Positions 1-8,207 of a stretch of DNA of 64,000 nucleotides are shown piece by piece. The DNA comes from Hymenobacter arizonensis (GTDB taxonomy: Bacteria > Bacteroidota > Bacteroidia > Cytophagales > Hymenobacteraceae): contig NZ_FOXS01000003.1 of assembly GCF_900115775.1 (NCBI RefSeq), forward strand, positions 558,001 to 622,000, given 5' to 3'. Position 1 is the stretch's first letter. Each line of letters begins with the position of its first letter. Position numbers and translations under genes: made by a program. The notes under the pieces are model-generated. The model did no database searches. It was not told where the DNA came from and worked only from the letters and a program-made list of their open reading frames with translations.

Positions 1-1345
1 GTAGCTCCTGGGTCTGGTCAGTTTTGGTTTTGGGGTCAATCAGCCCGAGGCCGGCCAGGAAGGGTTTCTGCTTAGCCGCCAGGCCCATCATCGAGCCGAT
101 GGCCTCGTGGTAGGCCCGGTTGGCGCCTTGGCGCAACAGCGGCGGCACTTCGGGGTTTGAGTAGCTCTGGTAGTAGAAAATGTGGCCCAGCTCGTGGTGC
201 GAGGTTTCGTACCATTCGGTGTTGGCCTCCACGCTCATCAGGCTGCGCAGGTCGTTGCCCAGGTCCATGTGCCAGGCTGAGGCGTGGTTGTTTTTCTTGT
301 AGGCGGCATCTTTAGGCAGCGGGTAAAGGCTGCTTTTGGTATAGAACGACTCGGGCAGCGCCGGAAAGCCCAGGCTCTGGTAAAACCGCTCGCCCTGCTT
401 CACCTGCCACTCAGCGCCCTTTTTGGCTAAGGTGGCGTCGAGGTTAAGACCTTTCACGTCCACCATCGAGCCCCAGTCCTGACCCCAGCGGTTGGGCAGC
501 CAGTGGGCGGGCAGGTAGTCGGGCACCTGCTTCACCTTGTACTTTCTGGCCAGCTCGTAGCGGGCGTAGGTGTGCAGCTCGCGGTAGAGAGGCCGCAGCT
601 CGGTGTTGATTTTGCGCACCAAAGCCATCATTTCGTCCCGGCTCAGGCCGTAATCGCTGGCCTGGTAGGTGAAATAGTCGGGGTAACCGAGGGCCTGCAC
701 GGTTTCGTTGCGCAGGTCTCGCAGGTTCAGCAGACCTTCCTTGAGGGTGGGGCCGATGGCCTTGCTGGTTTCCCACACAGCTTGGCGTTTCTGCGGGTTG
801 GTCTCTTTGCGCAGCAGCTCATCAAGGTCGTTGGTGGTAACGGACTTGCCGGCGTACTTATAGTCGAAGCCGTAGAGTTTTTCCGTTTGCGCGGCTTCGG
901 CGGCAATGCGGCGCTTTACCACCTCAGCCACCGTTTGGGGGTTGTTGGCGGCGTTGTAGAGGGCCGTTTCCAGCTGCTTGGTTTGCAGTTCGGTGAGGTC
1001 GGTCTTGTGCTCCAGCAGCTCGCGCAGCTTCTGGATGTTTTCGGTGCTGCCCGTGAAGGCGGCCATGCGCTGGTTGGCGCGGGTAGTGGCGCCGCTGTTG
1101 GCCGTATCGCCGGGCACAATGCGGGTATTGGAACGCCACTCCGCTTCGGCCGAGGCGGTGTACAGACGCACATACTCGGCGTTGTAACCGGCAAGGAACT
1201 GCTCGGCCTGGGCGCGGTAGTCGGGTGGGGCAGGGGTTGCCGGAGCAGCAGTGGTATCAGGTGTTGTGGCCACGGGGGCCTTCGCGGTAGGCGCGCAGGC
1301 AGCCAACGAAGCTGCCGCCAGAATGGATAATAAGGGCGTTTTCAT
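1..1345 (-). CDS. M2 family (ACE-like) peptidyl-dipeptidase lipoprotein, 3' end cut by window
   Basis: Zinc metallopeptidase of the angiotensin-converting-enzyme family, expected to remove C-terminal dipeptides in the periplasm or at the membrane. The ATG at 1345 opens a lipoprotein signal (MKTPLLSILAAASLAAC, lipobox Cys17). The zinc site HELGH is at residues about 384-388, preceded by another His as in ACE. The third ligand Glu414 lies in HEAIGS, in the family context RRGAN-like (RQGANRAYHEAIG). The frame is open for 448 codons to the window edge, so roughly the last quarter is missing. A low-scoring promoter-like TAATCTTG sits about 10 bases upstream of the ATG. The long plus-strand ORF across it is an antisense shadow. 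Family assignment is firm; the natural substrate is unknown. Confidence 0.9.
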   Translation of the reverse strand, partial: MKTPLLSILAAASLAACAPTAKAPVATTPDTTAAPATPAPPDYRAQAEQFLAGYNAEYVRLYTASAEAEWRSNTRIVPGDTANSGATTRANQRMAAFTGSTENIQKLRELLEHKTDLTELQTKQLETALYNAANNPQTVAEVVKRRIAAEAAQTEKLYGFDYKYAGKSVTTNDLDELLRKETNPQKRQAVWETSKAIGPTLKEGLLNLRDLRNETVQALGYPDYFTYQASDYGLSRDEMMALVRKINTELRPLYRELHTYARYELARKYKVKQVPDYLPAHWLPNRWGQDWGSMVDVKGLNLDATLAKKGAEWQVKQGERFYQSLGFPALPESFYTKSSLYPLPKDAAYKKNNHASAWHMDLGNDLRSLMSVEANTEWYETSHHELGHIFYYQSYSNPEVPPLLRQGANRAYHEAIGSMMGLAAKQKPFLAGLGLIDPKTKTDQTQEL

Positions 1346-1422
1346 AAGGCAAGATTACTGCATTTTGCCCTCATGATAACCGAGCATCATGCAGTGCCAA
1401 ACCGAAGGGCAGCGTGTAGTTG

Positions 1423-1615
1423 AACCCTCGCGCGGGGAACCTCGCCCCCGGCCCCCCTCCAAAAGAGAGGTGAGCCATAGCACAGGAAATGGGTATGCCA
1501 TTCAATAGAAAGCCCCACTGCTGGTAGTTACAGGGCTTTCGTATTTCCAATTGTTTCGTCAGGCTCCCCTCTCTTTTGGAGAGGGGCCGGGGGTGAGGTT
1601 CCCCGCGTGAGGGTT
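1423..1615. repeat. Outer palindromic repeat, copy 1
   Basis: Two inverted arms of about 47 bp (left 1423-1470, right 1567-1615) share CGCGGGGAACCTC, CCCCCGGCC and CTCCAAAAGAGAG blocks. They enclose about 95 bp with its own small hairpin (AAAGCCC near 1521, GGGCTTT near 1551). The same outer arms recur at 36220-36488 and 49071-49362. It lies between the start of the M2 peptidase gene and the stop of the mtfA-like gene, so it could act as a terminator or spacer. No protein is encoded. Confidence 0.8.
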
Positions 1616-1656
1616 CGGCTGTGCTCAGCATGACGTTCTTTTGAATTTTGCTCCGC

Positions 1657-2598
1657 TTACGCCGCCTGGGCCTCACTTAAATGGCACTCCTTATACTTCT
1701 TGCCGCTGCCGCAGGGGCAAGGGTCGTTTCGGCCCAGCTTGCGGCGGCTGCGCAAGGTCTTCAGCCACTCGCGCGGGTCGGTGGCGAAGCGCAGGAAACG
1801 CTTCTTAGGGTTTTGGCGAAAGGCCCGGCCCAGCAGCTCATAAAGCTCGGGGTGGTTTTCCTGCAGCTTTTCGGGCTTCTCGAAGAAATATTCCGTCACC
1901 ACTGCAAAGAACTCGGCTTCGTTCGTGGCGGCATAAGGGTTGATTTCCGACTTGCCCGCTTCAATAGCCGCGATTTCGCGCTTCATTACAGCGGCCCAGG
2001 GCTCAAGCAGCTCGGGCGGCAACGCAGCTTTGGGGATGCCGTCAATCACGCCGTCGGCTTCGTCCAGCATGTGCGCAAACTCGTGAATGCCCACGTTCTG
2101 GCGGTCCAGCCCATCCTTGAAGCCTTGCTCCAGCGAGGCCTTGGACAGGCGCATGTAGTGATGGTTTTGGAAGCCCTGCACCGAGCCGAGGAGAGTGCCT
2201 TGCAGCGGTTTGACCTCTTTATTAGGGTCGTCCTTCAGCTTCCAGGCATCGGGCATGATGAGGATTTCGCCCAGGTTGCGGTACTCCCAATTGGGAAAGC
2301 CGAACACCGGAATCAGGGCCGAGGAAGCAACGAGCAGGCGGGTGGCGTCGTCGACTTCGGTTTGCACGCCGGTGATGCGCGTGCTGGCCAGAAACACCTG
2401 CACCTGTTTCTCAAAGCGCACCTTGTCTTTCTTCGTGAGCGAGAGGTAGAAGGCTACTCGCTCGGAAAGGATTTGCCGCCAGGCGGCTGGGAATTCTTCA
2501 GCAATGGCGGCCGTACGTTGGCGGGAATCGGCAGTGGCGTAGCGATAGAAAACGTAGATGATAGCGACCAGCGCGGCCAGGCTCAGGATATAGGGCAT
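1657..2598 (-). CDS. MtfA-like zinc peptidase (M90) with C-terminal SEC-C zinc motif
   Basis: The protein (313 aa) has an N-terminal membrane segment (residues 2-20), an M90/MtfA catalytic region with HEFAH at 172-176 and a downstream acidic stretch NEAEFFAVVTEYF (about 226-238) that supplies the third ligand and active-site residues. It ends in a SEC-C motif, CPCGSGKKYKECH, at about 294-306. E. coli MtfA is a soluble peptidase that titrates the glucose regulator Mlc; here the membrane anchor and SEC-C tail are extra modules. SEC-C motifs bind zinc and occur on SecA, where they contact SecB and ribosomes, so recruitment to a partner is plausible but inferred. Encoded alone; both flanks are intergenic. 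Confidence 0.85.
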   Translation of the reverse strand: MPYILSLAALVAIIYVFYRYATADSRQRTAAIAEEFPAAWRQILSERVAFYLSLTKKDKVRFEKQVQVFLASTRITGVQTEVDDATRLLVASSALIPVFGFPNWEYRNLGEILIMPDAWKLKDDPNKEVKPLQGTLLGSVQGFQNHHYMRLSKASLEQGFKDGLDRQNVGIHEFAHMLDEADGVIDGIPKAALPPELLEPWAAVMKREIAAIEAGKSEINPYAATNEAEFFAVVTEYFFEKPEKLQENHPELYELLGRAFRQNPKKRFLRFATDPREWLKTLRSRRKLGRNDPCPCGSGKKYKECHLSEAQAA

Positions 2599-2634
2599 AG
2601 CCCCATTAAACGGCCGCTAAAGCAGTAAGTTGGT

Positions 2635-3915
2635 TTAAGGGCGCGCTGCCTTGCTCGTTTTAACAGCATCGGGGTTGCCGCTCAAGCGGTAGCCGAGGTT
2701 TGCACGCACTACGTAGTTGGTGCTAAAAAACTGCTTTTCAATTGCTTTAGGGCCGCTCCCATATTTGTCATACATCGTTCCGCTGAGCACATACGTTAGG
2801 CGTCGACTGCGCCAACCTAGCTCCAATCCGGGGAGTAGGGTTTGGGAGCCAAAGCCTAACTCTTTTTCGGGAGCGTAACCCGTGTCGACAGATGCATTCA
2901 TGACCTTATTGAGTTCGTAGTTCATGCCTAGCACCAACTGATTCTCGTGCGGCATTGGAAAGAATCTACGAATGCCCAACCGGGCCGTGCCCAGTAGGGC
3001 GCGGTAATCACCGATACGGACCGTGTATGCAGCTAGAATAGGAAGGGTGGTTTTGAAGTAACTAAAACTAACCTCACCATAGATGGCCACGGTGCGACTG
3101 GGCTGAAACAATTCGCCATAAAGCCCGGCAAATGGATGCGGTTGACAATCGACGCAAGGGCCTTTCAGCATAAGCGAAGCGCTTTCGATACGGTTATAAC
3201 GAACTCCTGCTAATAAGCCGCCCTGAAAAGAAACATTGCGCCGCAGTTTGGCCTCGGGCAGTAAACTACGCGTAGGTTGGCGGTCCGCACTACAAGATTT
3301 ATTGAATGCCTGGACCACGCCAACAATTCCTTCGGCAGTAAAAGGAGCCGCCTGAGCTGCTGTTATGGCATCGGGGCAGTCATTGAAGTACAGGGACAAT
3401 TGGTTGCGGTAGTTATTGCCATCGGTGACAACCCAAGTTCTATTGGGTGTAAAACGCAAATACTTCCTTTCGCTCAAATCGAGCACAGGTTGGTTAGCAC
3501 CTCGCAACAAATAGTGGGTAACCCCATTTCTCACAACCCGCCGCAACGGAACTGGACCATCGAGCAGAACGTCGGCTAGCACCGTGTCGATGATTACATC
3601 AAAATAATTTCCGCGGGGCAAGTCATAAATCTCCGTCTTGGCTGCGTTGTCAATGGGCAGCGCCTCATAGCTGAAATACCTGCCATTGGTGAAGCTGACG
3701 GCCCGCAACTGACGGGGCCGAAACAGTTGGCTGGCGCTTGCTGCCGACGGGCGATAGCGAATAAACGTAGGTGGCTCCACCCAAAAGCCATTTTCAATTT
3801 CGCCCCGTAAGGTGTCGCCGTTGGCGCGCACGAGCAGGCCCGGCTCGTAGGTTTGGGCCAGCGCTTGAAAGGCGCACAATAAAAAAGCTGGTAGAAAAAG
3901 TAAGCGTAGAGACAT
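2635..3915 (-). CDS. Secreted protein of unknown function, probable outer-membrane beta-barrel
   Basis: The product begins with a clear signal peptide (MSLRLLFLPAFLLCAFQALAQ); an ATG four codons upstream at 3927 is equally possible. The N-terminal half (about residues 25-220) resembles the globular repeats seen in Bacteroidota outer-membrane proteins, with alternating polar and hydrophobic strands. The second half (about 230-420) reads as successive amphipathic strands (GGLLAGVRYNRIES, GLYGELFQPSRTVAIYGEV, LELGWRSRRLTYVLSG), which suggests a small porin-like barrel. No catalytic motif or named domain was recognised. Stop at 2635 is 37 bases upstream of the mtfA-like start, so both may be co-transcribed. 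Confidence 0.65.
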   Translation of the reverse strand: MSLRLLFLPAFLLCAFQALAQTYEPGLLVRANGDTLRGEIENGFWVEPPTFIRYRPSAASASQLFRPRQLRAVSFTNGRYFSYEALPIDNAAKTEIYDLPRGNYFDVIIDTVLADVLLDGPVPLRRVVRNGVTHYLLRGANQPVLDLSERKYLRFTPNRTWVVTDGNNYRNQLSLYFNDCPDAITAAQAAPFTAEGIVGVVQAFNKSCSADRQPTRSLLPEAKLRRNVSFQGGLLAGVRYNRIESASLMLKGPCVDCQPHPFAGLYGELFQPSRTVAIYGEVSFSYFKTTLPILAAYTVRIGDYRALLGTARLGIRRFFPMPHENQLVLGMNYELNKVMNASVDTGYAPEKELGFGSQTLLPGLELGWRSRRLTYVLSGTMYDKYGSGPKAIEKQFFSTNYVVRANLGYRLSGNPDAVKTSKAARP

Positions 3916-3953
3916 AGATAGAAGCATTTGATAAGCTAAAGTAATGGAATGAC

Positions 3954-4283
3954 CTACGGTAACAGCAAATGCTCCTGCAGCTTCTGCCGAAGCAACGCCA
4001 CCAACTGACTGTCTCCAAACTTGTACTTATCCGGAATGCGCAATACGACAACCCGCGTGCTGCCCAAAGCATCCGCAAATTTCTCCCGCAGCCGGTCGGC
4101 GTGTCGGCGCTCCATCACAAAAATGATGTCGGCCCAACCCAAATGACCTGCTGTGACGCGTACTCGCGCGCCCGGCTCGGTGCCGGCCGAGCGCGCTTCG
4201 TAGTGCGGATGGTCGTCAAAAAGCCGCTCGGCCGTAAGGCTGCGCCACTTGTTTTGGCTGCAGACGAATAGCAGCTTTCGGAG
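3954..4283 (-). CDS. Low-molecular-weight protein tyrosine phosphatase-like protein, start uncertain
   Basis: The reading frame gives a protein beginning near RKLLFVCSQNKWRSLTAERLF, followed by EARSAGTEP, a GWADIIFVMERRH block and a C-terminal DKYKFGDSQLV. This matches the short LMW-PTP-like family in which the P-loop is CSxNxxRS (here CSQNKWRS) rather than the classical CTGNICRS. The catalytic Cys and Arg are present. The frame has no ATG, GTG or TTG codon in the expected place: the first standard start (TTG at 4142) lies after the P-loop. Upstream it runs into the end of the helicase gene (stop 4304). Either a rare start such as CTG is used or the start was lost and this is a recent pseudogene. 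The 5' coordinate given is approximate. Confidence 0.6.
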   Translation of the reverse strand, partial: LRKLLFVCSQNKWRSLTAERLFDDHPHYEARSAGTEPGARVRVTAGHLGWADIIFVMERRHADRLREKFADALGSTRVVVLRIPDKYKFGDSQLVALLRQKLQEHLLLP

Positions 4284-4303
4284 GGCGGGGCTGGCTGACA
4301 GAA

Positions 4304-5752
4304 CTAGCGAATAATGGCCATTTTCACCTTCTTGCCCTTCACCTTGGCACCCTGCATTTTTTCGAGCACCTGCTCGGCCACGGCCTCGGGCACGGCCACA
4401 AAGCTGTGGTGGTCGAACACCTCGATGCGGCCCACGGCGTCGCGCTCCAATTCGCCCACGCTCACAAAGGCCCCAACCAAGTCGCCGGCGCTGATTTTCT
4501 CACGCTTGCCCGCCGACACGTGCAGCGTGATGGTGCTGGGCCGTGGCGCTTTAGGCGCGGCCGCGGGCAGGGAAGGTGGCCGCAGCCCCGCCCATTTCAC
4601 GCTCTTGGCTGAGGGCCAGTTCTGCAGCTTCTGCTGCTCGTGGGGCGTCACAATGAGGTGAGCAGTGCCAACGGCGCCGGCCCGAGCTGTGCGGCCGGCG
4701 CGGTGCTGGAAGGTTTCGGCTTCGTGGGGCGGGTCGAACTGCACCACCGTGTCGAGCTCGTTCACGTCGAGGCCCCGGGCGGCCACATCGGTGGCCACCA
4801 GCACGGTGGCCGAACCGTTGCGCAGCTTCATCATGGACTTGTCGCGCTCGGGCTGCAGCATTTTACCGTGCAGCGCCTCGGCCGCCAAGCCGCGGCCTTT
4901 CAGGAAGCGGGTGAGTTCCTCCACCCGGTCGCGGGTATTGGCGAACACCAGGGAGCGCCCAGCGTCGGGCTGCGTGATGATGTGAAACAGGGCAGCAGGT
5001 TTCTGGTCGGCGGCGTTCACTACGTGGCCGCGCAGCACCAGGCTCTCGGGCAGAGTGGTGGCGTTGGAGCCGCCCACGTTCATCACGCGGGGGCGGGTGA
5101 GGTACTCGCGCACCAGCGCCAGCACCTTATCAGGCATGGTAGCCGAGAACAGTAGCGTTTGCCGGCGCACCGGCAGGCGGCTGATGATGGTGGCCATTTC
5201 TTCCTGGAAGCCCAGCTCGAGAAGCTTATCGGCTTCGTCCAGCACCAGCACTTTCAGCTTGTTGGGGATGATTGTGCGGCGCTCAAGGTGGTCGAGCATG
5301 CGGCCCGGAGTGGCCACCACCACGTGCGGAGTCTGCTGCAGGCCTTTCACTTCTTCGCGCATGGCGTGGCCGCCGTAGTAGCCGGCCACGCGCAGGTTGT
5401 GCATGTGCTTGCCCAGGCTCTTGAGGGCGTCGCGTACCTGCAGCACCAACTCGCGGGCGGGCACCAGCACCACGGCCTGCACGGTGGCGGAGGTGGGGTC
5501 AATCTGCTGCAGCACGGCCAAGCCGTAGGCCGCGGTTTTGCCCGAGCCGGTGGGGGCCTGGCCAGCCACGTCCTGCCCTTCGAGGGCGGGGGCCAGTACC
5601 AGCTGCTGCACGGCAGTCGGCTGCGTAAAGTTTAGTTCGGCCACACCCGCCAGCAGGGCAGGGGAGAGGGCGAAATCAGTGAATTGGAGGTCGGCTTTGG
5701 CGGCGTTGGGGGCCTGGGCGGCACCAGCGGCGGAGGAATCAGGAGTTTGCAC
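4304..5752 (-). CDS. DEAD-box RNA helicase with DbpA-type RNA-binding domain
   Basis: ATP-dependent RNA helicase of 482 aa, probably acting in ribosome assembly or RNA decay. Motifs are in order: Q motif (FTQPTAVQ, about 42-49), Walker A APTGSGKT (66-73), PARELVLQ (98-105), TPGR (148-151), DEAD (172-175), SAT (203-205), ATDVAARGLD (about 320-329) and HRAGRTAR (350-357). The C-terminal about 70 residues match the DbpA/CsdA RNA-binding domain, which in E. coli DbpA recognises 23S rRNA hairpin 92. The start is GTG at 5752: a TAnnTTTG promoter element ends five bases upstream, so the mRNA would be leaderless or nearly so. The LMW-PTP-like frame follows immediately downstream. Confidence 0.92.
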   Translation of the reverse strand: MQTPDSSAAGAAQAPNAAKADLQFTDFALSPALLAGVAELNFTQPTAVQQLVLAPALEGQDVAGQAPTGSGKTAAYGLAVLQQIDPTSATVQAVVLVPARELVLQVRDALKSLGKHMHNLRVAGYYGGHAMREEVKGLQQTPHVVVATPGRMLDHLERRTIIPNKLKVLVLDEADKLLELGFQEEMATIISRLPVRRQTLLFSATMPDKVLALVREYLTRPRVMNVGGSNATTLPESLVLRGHVVNAADQKPAALFHIITQPDAGRSLVFANTRDRVEELTRFLKGRGLAAEALHGKMLQPERDKSMMKLRNGSATVLVATDVAARGLDVNELDTVVQFDPPHEAETFQHRAGRTARAGAVGTAHLIVTPHEQQKLQNWPSAKSVKWAGLRPPSLPAAAPKAPRPSTITLHVSAGKREKISAGDLVGAFVSVGELERDAVGRIEVFDHHSFVAVPEAVAEQVLEKMQGAKVKGKKVKMAIIR

Positions 5753-5756
5753 GACG

Positions 5757-5764
5757 CAAAGGTA
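5757..5764 (-). promoter_or_regulatory. Bacteroidota -7 promoter element for the helicase gene
   Basis: Minus-strand TACCTTTG matches the Bacteroidota -7 consensus TAnnTTTG exactly. It ends five bases before the GTG start, which supports that start and a (near-)leaderless transcript. I see no clear -33 TTTG partner. Confidence 0.55.
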
Positions 5765-5815
5765 ACGGATGCGGCAAGGGAATGCTTTGGTAAGGCTGCA
5801 AACCTGCTTTGGCCT

Positions 5816-6766
5816 TTAAAACCCCGCTTCCTCTTCCGTGATATTCACCAGCCGGTAGCGCACTGCAGTTTTCTTGGGCCGAATGTCCAGGCCAATGCGG
5901 TGGGCATAGGCTTTGGTGAAGGCGGCGCCAAAGTAGAATATCATGGCGCAGTAGAACACGAACAACAGCACCAGCACCAGGCTGGACGCCGGCCCGTACA
6001 CCGGGCCCAGGTCGCGGGCCACCAGCAGCTTGCCCAGAATTACTTGCCCGATGCTAATGAGAAAGGCCGTGAGCGCTGCCCCGCGCGTAACCGCCCGCCA
6101 GGGCACCTTGGCCAGGCTTAGGGTGCGGAACGTTACGCCGAACCAGGCAGCCAGGATAAACCAGGCAATCACGGCATTGAGGGAGCGAACAACAAAGTAG
6201 CTGAAGGTGGGGTCGAAGTCGTTGATGCTCTCAGAAAACAGGCCTAAGGCCGAGTCGGAGGCAAAAGCTAGCAGCGTCAGGACGGCCGTTACCAGCAACA
6301 GGCCCAGCGAGCGCAGCCGTTCGCGCAGGGCCTGTGAAAACTGCCCCGAACCGCGCTTGGGCCGAATTTGCCACAGCTGGTTCAGGGAATGCTGAATAAT
6401 GGTAAACAGGGTAGTGGCCACGAACATCAGAAAGGCAAAGCCCACCCACGTCACCAGCCGGCTGCGGCTGGGGTCGGCTACATTCATCACAATCTGGGCC
6501 ACTAGCCCGGCCGCGGGCGCCCCTACAAGGCTGCTGAGCTTATCGAGCAGCATCAGCCGAACCATGGAGGTGGAATAGAGCGAGCCCAGGAGCTGAATGA
6601 GGATGATGAGAATGGGCGGCAGCGCAAACGACGTGAAAAACGCCGTGGCCGCGCCCAGCCGCAGCGGGTCGTTGGCGCCGAGCTCGCGGGCGGCGCGGTG
6701 CAGCAGAATGGGCAGCTCCCGCCACCAGGGCCCGGGCAACTCGGCGTGCGGGGTTACTTTTGTCAT
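5816..6766 (-). CDS. YihY/BrkB family integral membrane protein
   Basis: The protein (about 316 aa from the ATG at 6766) has six predicted membrane helices, including PPILIILIQLLGSLYS, LVTWVGFAFLMFVATTLFTI, LGLLLVTAVLTLLAFASD and ASSLVLVLLFVFYCAMIFYFGAAF. It carries the family hallmark of a final helix with FYFGAAFT followed by a basic tail. This family was once called ribonuclease BN/BrkB, but that function was reassigned; its true role is unsettled. An in-frame start 17 codons further up (6817) is less likely because it would overlap the divergent promoter region. Divergently transcribed from the DUF2062 gene at 6856. Confidence 0.88.
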   Translation of the reverse strand: MTKVTPHAELPGPWWRELPILLHRAARELGANDPLRLGAATAFFTSFALPPILIILIQLLGSLYSTSMVRLMLLDKLSSLVGAPAAGLVAQIVMNVADPSRSRLVTWVGFAFLMFVATTLFTIIQHSLNQLWQIRPKRGSGQFSQALRERLRSLGLLLVTAVLTLLAFASDSALGLFSESINDFDPTFSYFVVRSLNAVIAWFILAAWFGVTFRTLSLAKVPWRAVTRGAALTAFLISIGQVILGKLLVARDLGPVYGPASSLVLVLLFVFYCAMIFYFGAAFTKAYAHRIGLDIRPKKTAVRYRLVNITEEEAGF

Positions 6767-6855
6767 CAGCAAAAAGCCGGGGTGGCTATCCAAAGCATGG
6801 TGCTTTACGCAGCTCACACCCGGCGAAGTTACGGGGCTTGGCTCCGGCCTCCCTC

Positions 6856-7383
6856 ATGCCTACGCCGTTTCCGCCTCCGCTTCCCGAAATTACCCCAGCT
6901 CCGCCGGCCAGCTGGCTGCGCCGCCGCGTGCTGACGCCGCTGCTCGGGCTGTTGCGCCAGGGCTTGTCGCCTTCGCAATTGGCTTTAACTGTGGCATTGG
7001 GTGTGGCAATTGGCGCTATCCCGCTGATGGGCGCCATCACGACGGTGGCCACGCTGGTGGCCCTGCGCCTGCGCCTCAACGTAGCCGCCCTGCAACTTAT
7101 CAGCCATTTAATGACGCCTTTGCAGCTGGTGCTCATCATTCCGTTGCTCCGGCAAGGTGCGCGCCTCATGGGCAACACGCAGGAAAACGAATTGACTTTG
7201 GCCAACGTGCGCCACTTGTTTGCCACTGACTGGCGGGCTGCCTTGCAGCTCTTGTGGCGCGCCGAAGTAGGCGCCATGGCCATTTGGCTGCTCGCGGCCA
7301 TTCCGGTGGTCGCGGTGCTGTACGTGGTGCTCAAGCCGCTGTTTAAGCGGTTTATAAAAGAGCGGCAGGTAGTAGAAGCTTAA
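6856..7383 (+). CDS. DUF2062 membrane protein, first of a tandem pair
   Basis: A 175-residue protein with a Pro-rich start (MPTPFPPPLPEITPAPP), a basic patch (WLRRR) and a hydrophobic core typical of DUF2062: GLSPSQLALTVALGVAIGAIPLMG, then LRLRLNVAALQLISHLMTPLQLVLIIPLL, then a last helix AIWLLAAIPVVAVLYVVL and a basic tail. The ATG at 6856 was chosen because the family begins just before the Arg-rich patch; upstream codons read through the divergent promoter. DUF2062 proteins are small inner-membrane proteins of unknown function, often near glycosyltransferases. A paralogue follows at 7600. Confidence 0.82.
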   Translation: MPTPFPPPLPEITPAPPASWLRRRVLTPLLGLLRQGLSPSQLALTVALGVAIGAIPLMGAITTVATLVALRLRLNVAALQLISHLMTPLQLVLIIPLLRQGARLMGNTQENELTLANVRHLFATDWRAALQLLWRAEVGAMAIWLLAAIPVVAVLYVVLKPLFKRFIKERQVVEA

Positions 7384-7599
7384 GGGTGGTTCCCGCAGCC
7401 GCGGTTGCCAGCCGTTGCTTGGCGAAGCTTTTGTGTGTTGGCGTAGCCGCCATTGCCCCACCTAAGGGCACGTCAGACAAAACCTAACAATGCCATAACT
7501 TTTTATGGCAACATTTTGAGCCTCAGCCGTAAAATAGGTGAGCCTCGCCAGCGTACGGGGCAGTGCGTGGTCCGGATTGGGACCGTTTAGCTTTTCGTC

Positions 7600-8148
7600 A
7601 TGCTCGCTCCGGATTCCCTGCCTTCGCCTGCGGCTGTGCCGCCACCCGAGCCCTCCCGCTCCTGGGTGTACCGGCGCGTACTGGCGCCCTTCCTGGCTTT
7701 GCTGAAGGCAGGCCTGTCGCCCGAGAAGCTGGCCCTGACCGTGAGCCTGGGCGTGGCATTCGGCTTGGTGCCCACCTTTGGCATTACCAGCGTGGTGAGC
7801 GCCGCCACGGCGCTGCGACTGCAGCTCAATATACCGGCCATGCAACTGGTGGCGCACCTCATGAGTGCTTTCCAACTGCTGTTGCTGGTCCCGCTGCTGC
7901 GGGCTGGGGCCTTCATTCTGGGCCACGGCCACGACGTGGCCAACCTCACGTTGACGGGCCTCCGGCGGCTCATTACTCACGACGGTTGGGGAGCAGTCGG
8001 CCATTTGCTTTGGCGAGCCCAACTCGGCGCTCTGTTGATATGGGCCGTGGCCGCGGTGCCCCTGGTGGCCGCGCTGTACTACCTCTTCCGGGCAGTGTTC
8101 CGGCAGGTGGTAGCTCGGCAGGCGGCCAAGAAGCTGGCGGGAGGCTAA
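7600..8148 (+). CDS. DUF2062 membrane protein, second of a tandem pair
   Basis: The 182-residue product aligns along its whole length with the preceding gene: Pro-rich start, SWVYRRV, GLSPEKLALTVSLGVAFGLVPTFG, LRLQLNIPAMQLVAHLMSAFQLLLLVPLL, LLWRAQLGALLIWAVAAVPLVAALYYL and a basic tail. The two are clearly tandem duplicates that have diverged in sequence but kept every helix. The 216-bp gap between them contains a small hairpin (TGCCATAA near 7491 with ATGGCA near 7505) and a promoter-like TAGCTTTT just upstream of the ATG, suggesting this copy has its own transcript. Function unknown. Confidence 0.82.
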   Translation: MLAPDSLPSPAAVPPPEPSRSWVYRRVLAPFLALLKAGLSPEKLALTVSLGVAFGLVPTFGITSVVSAATALRLQLNIPAMQLVAHLMSAFQLLLLVPLLRAGAFILGHGHDVANLTLTGLRRLITHDGWGAVGHLLWRAQLGALLIWAVAAVPLVAALYYLFRAVFRQVVARQAAKKLAGG

Positions 8149-8207
8149 CTCCTCATGCGAAGAAGAATCAACAGAAAGCGACCGAGGGTAGCTGATGCCA
8201 CAGGTGG

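Noticed and set aside
503..1330. A 275-codon plus-strand ORF across the peptidase gene
   Set aside because: Antisense shadow of the M2 peptidase; the minus frame has the signal peptide and catalytic motifs, and the plus frame has none.
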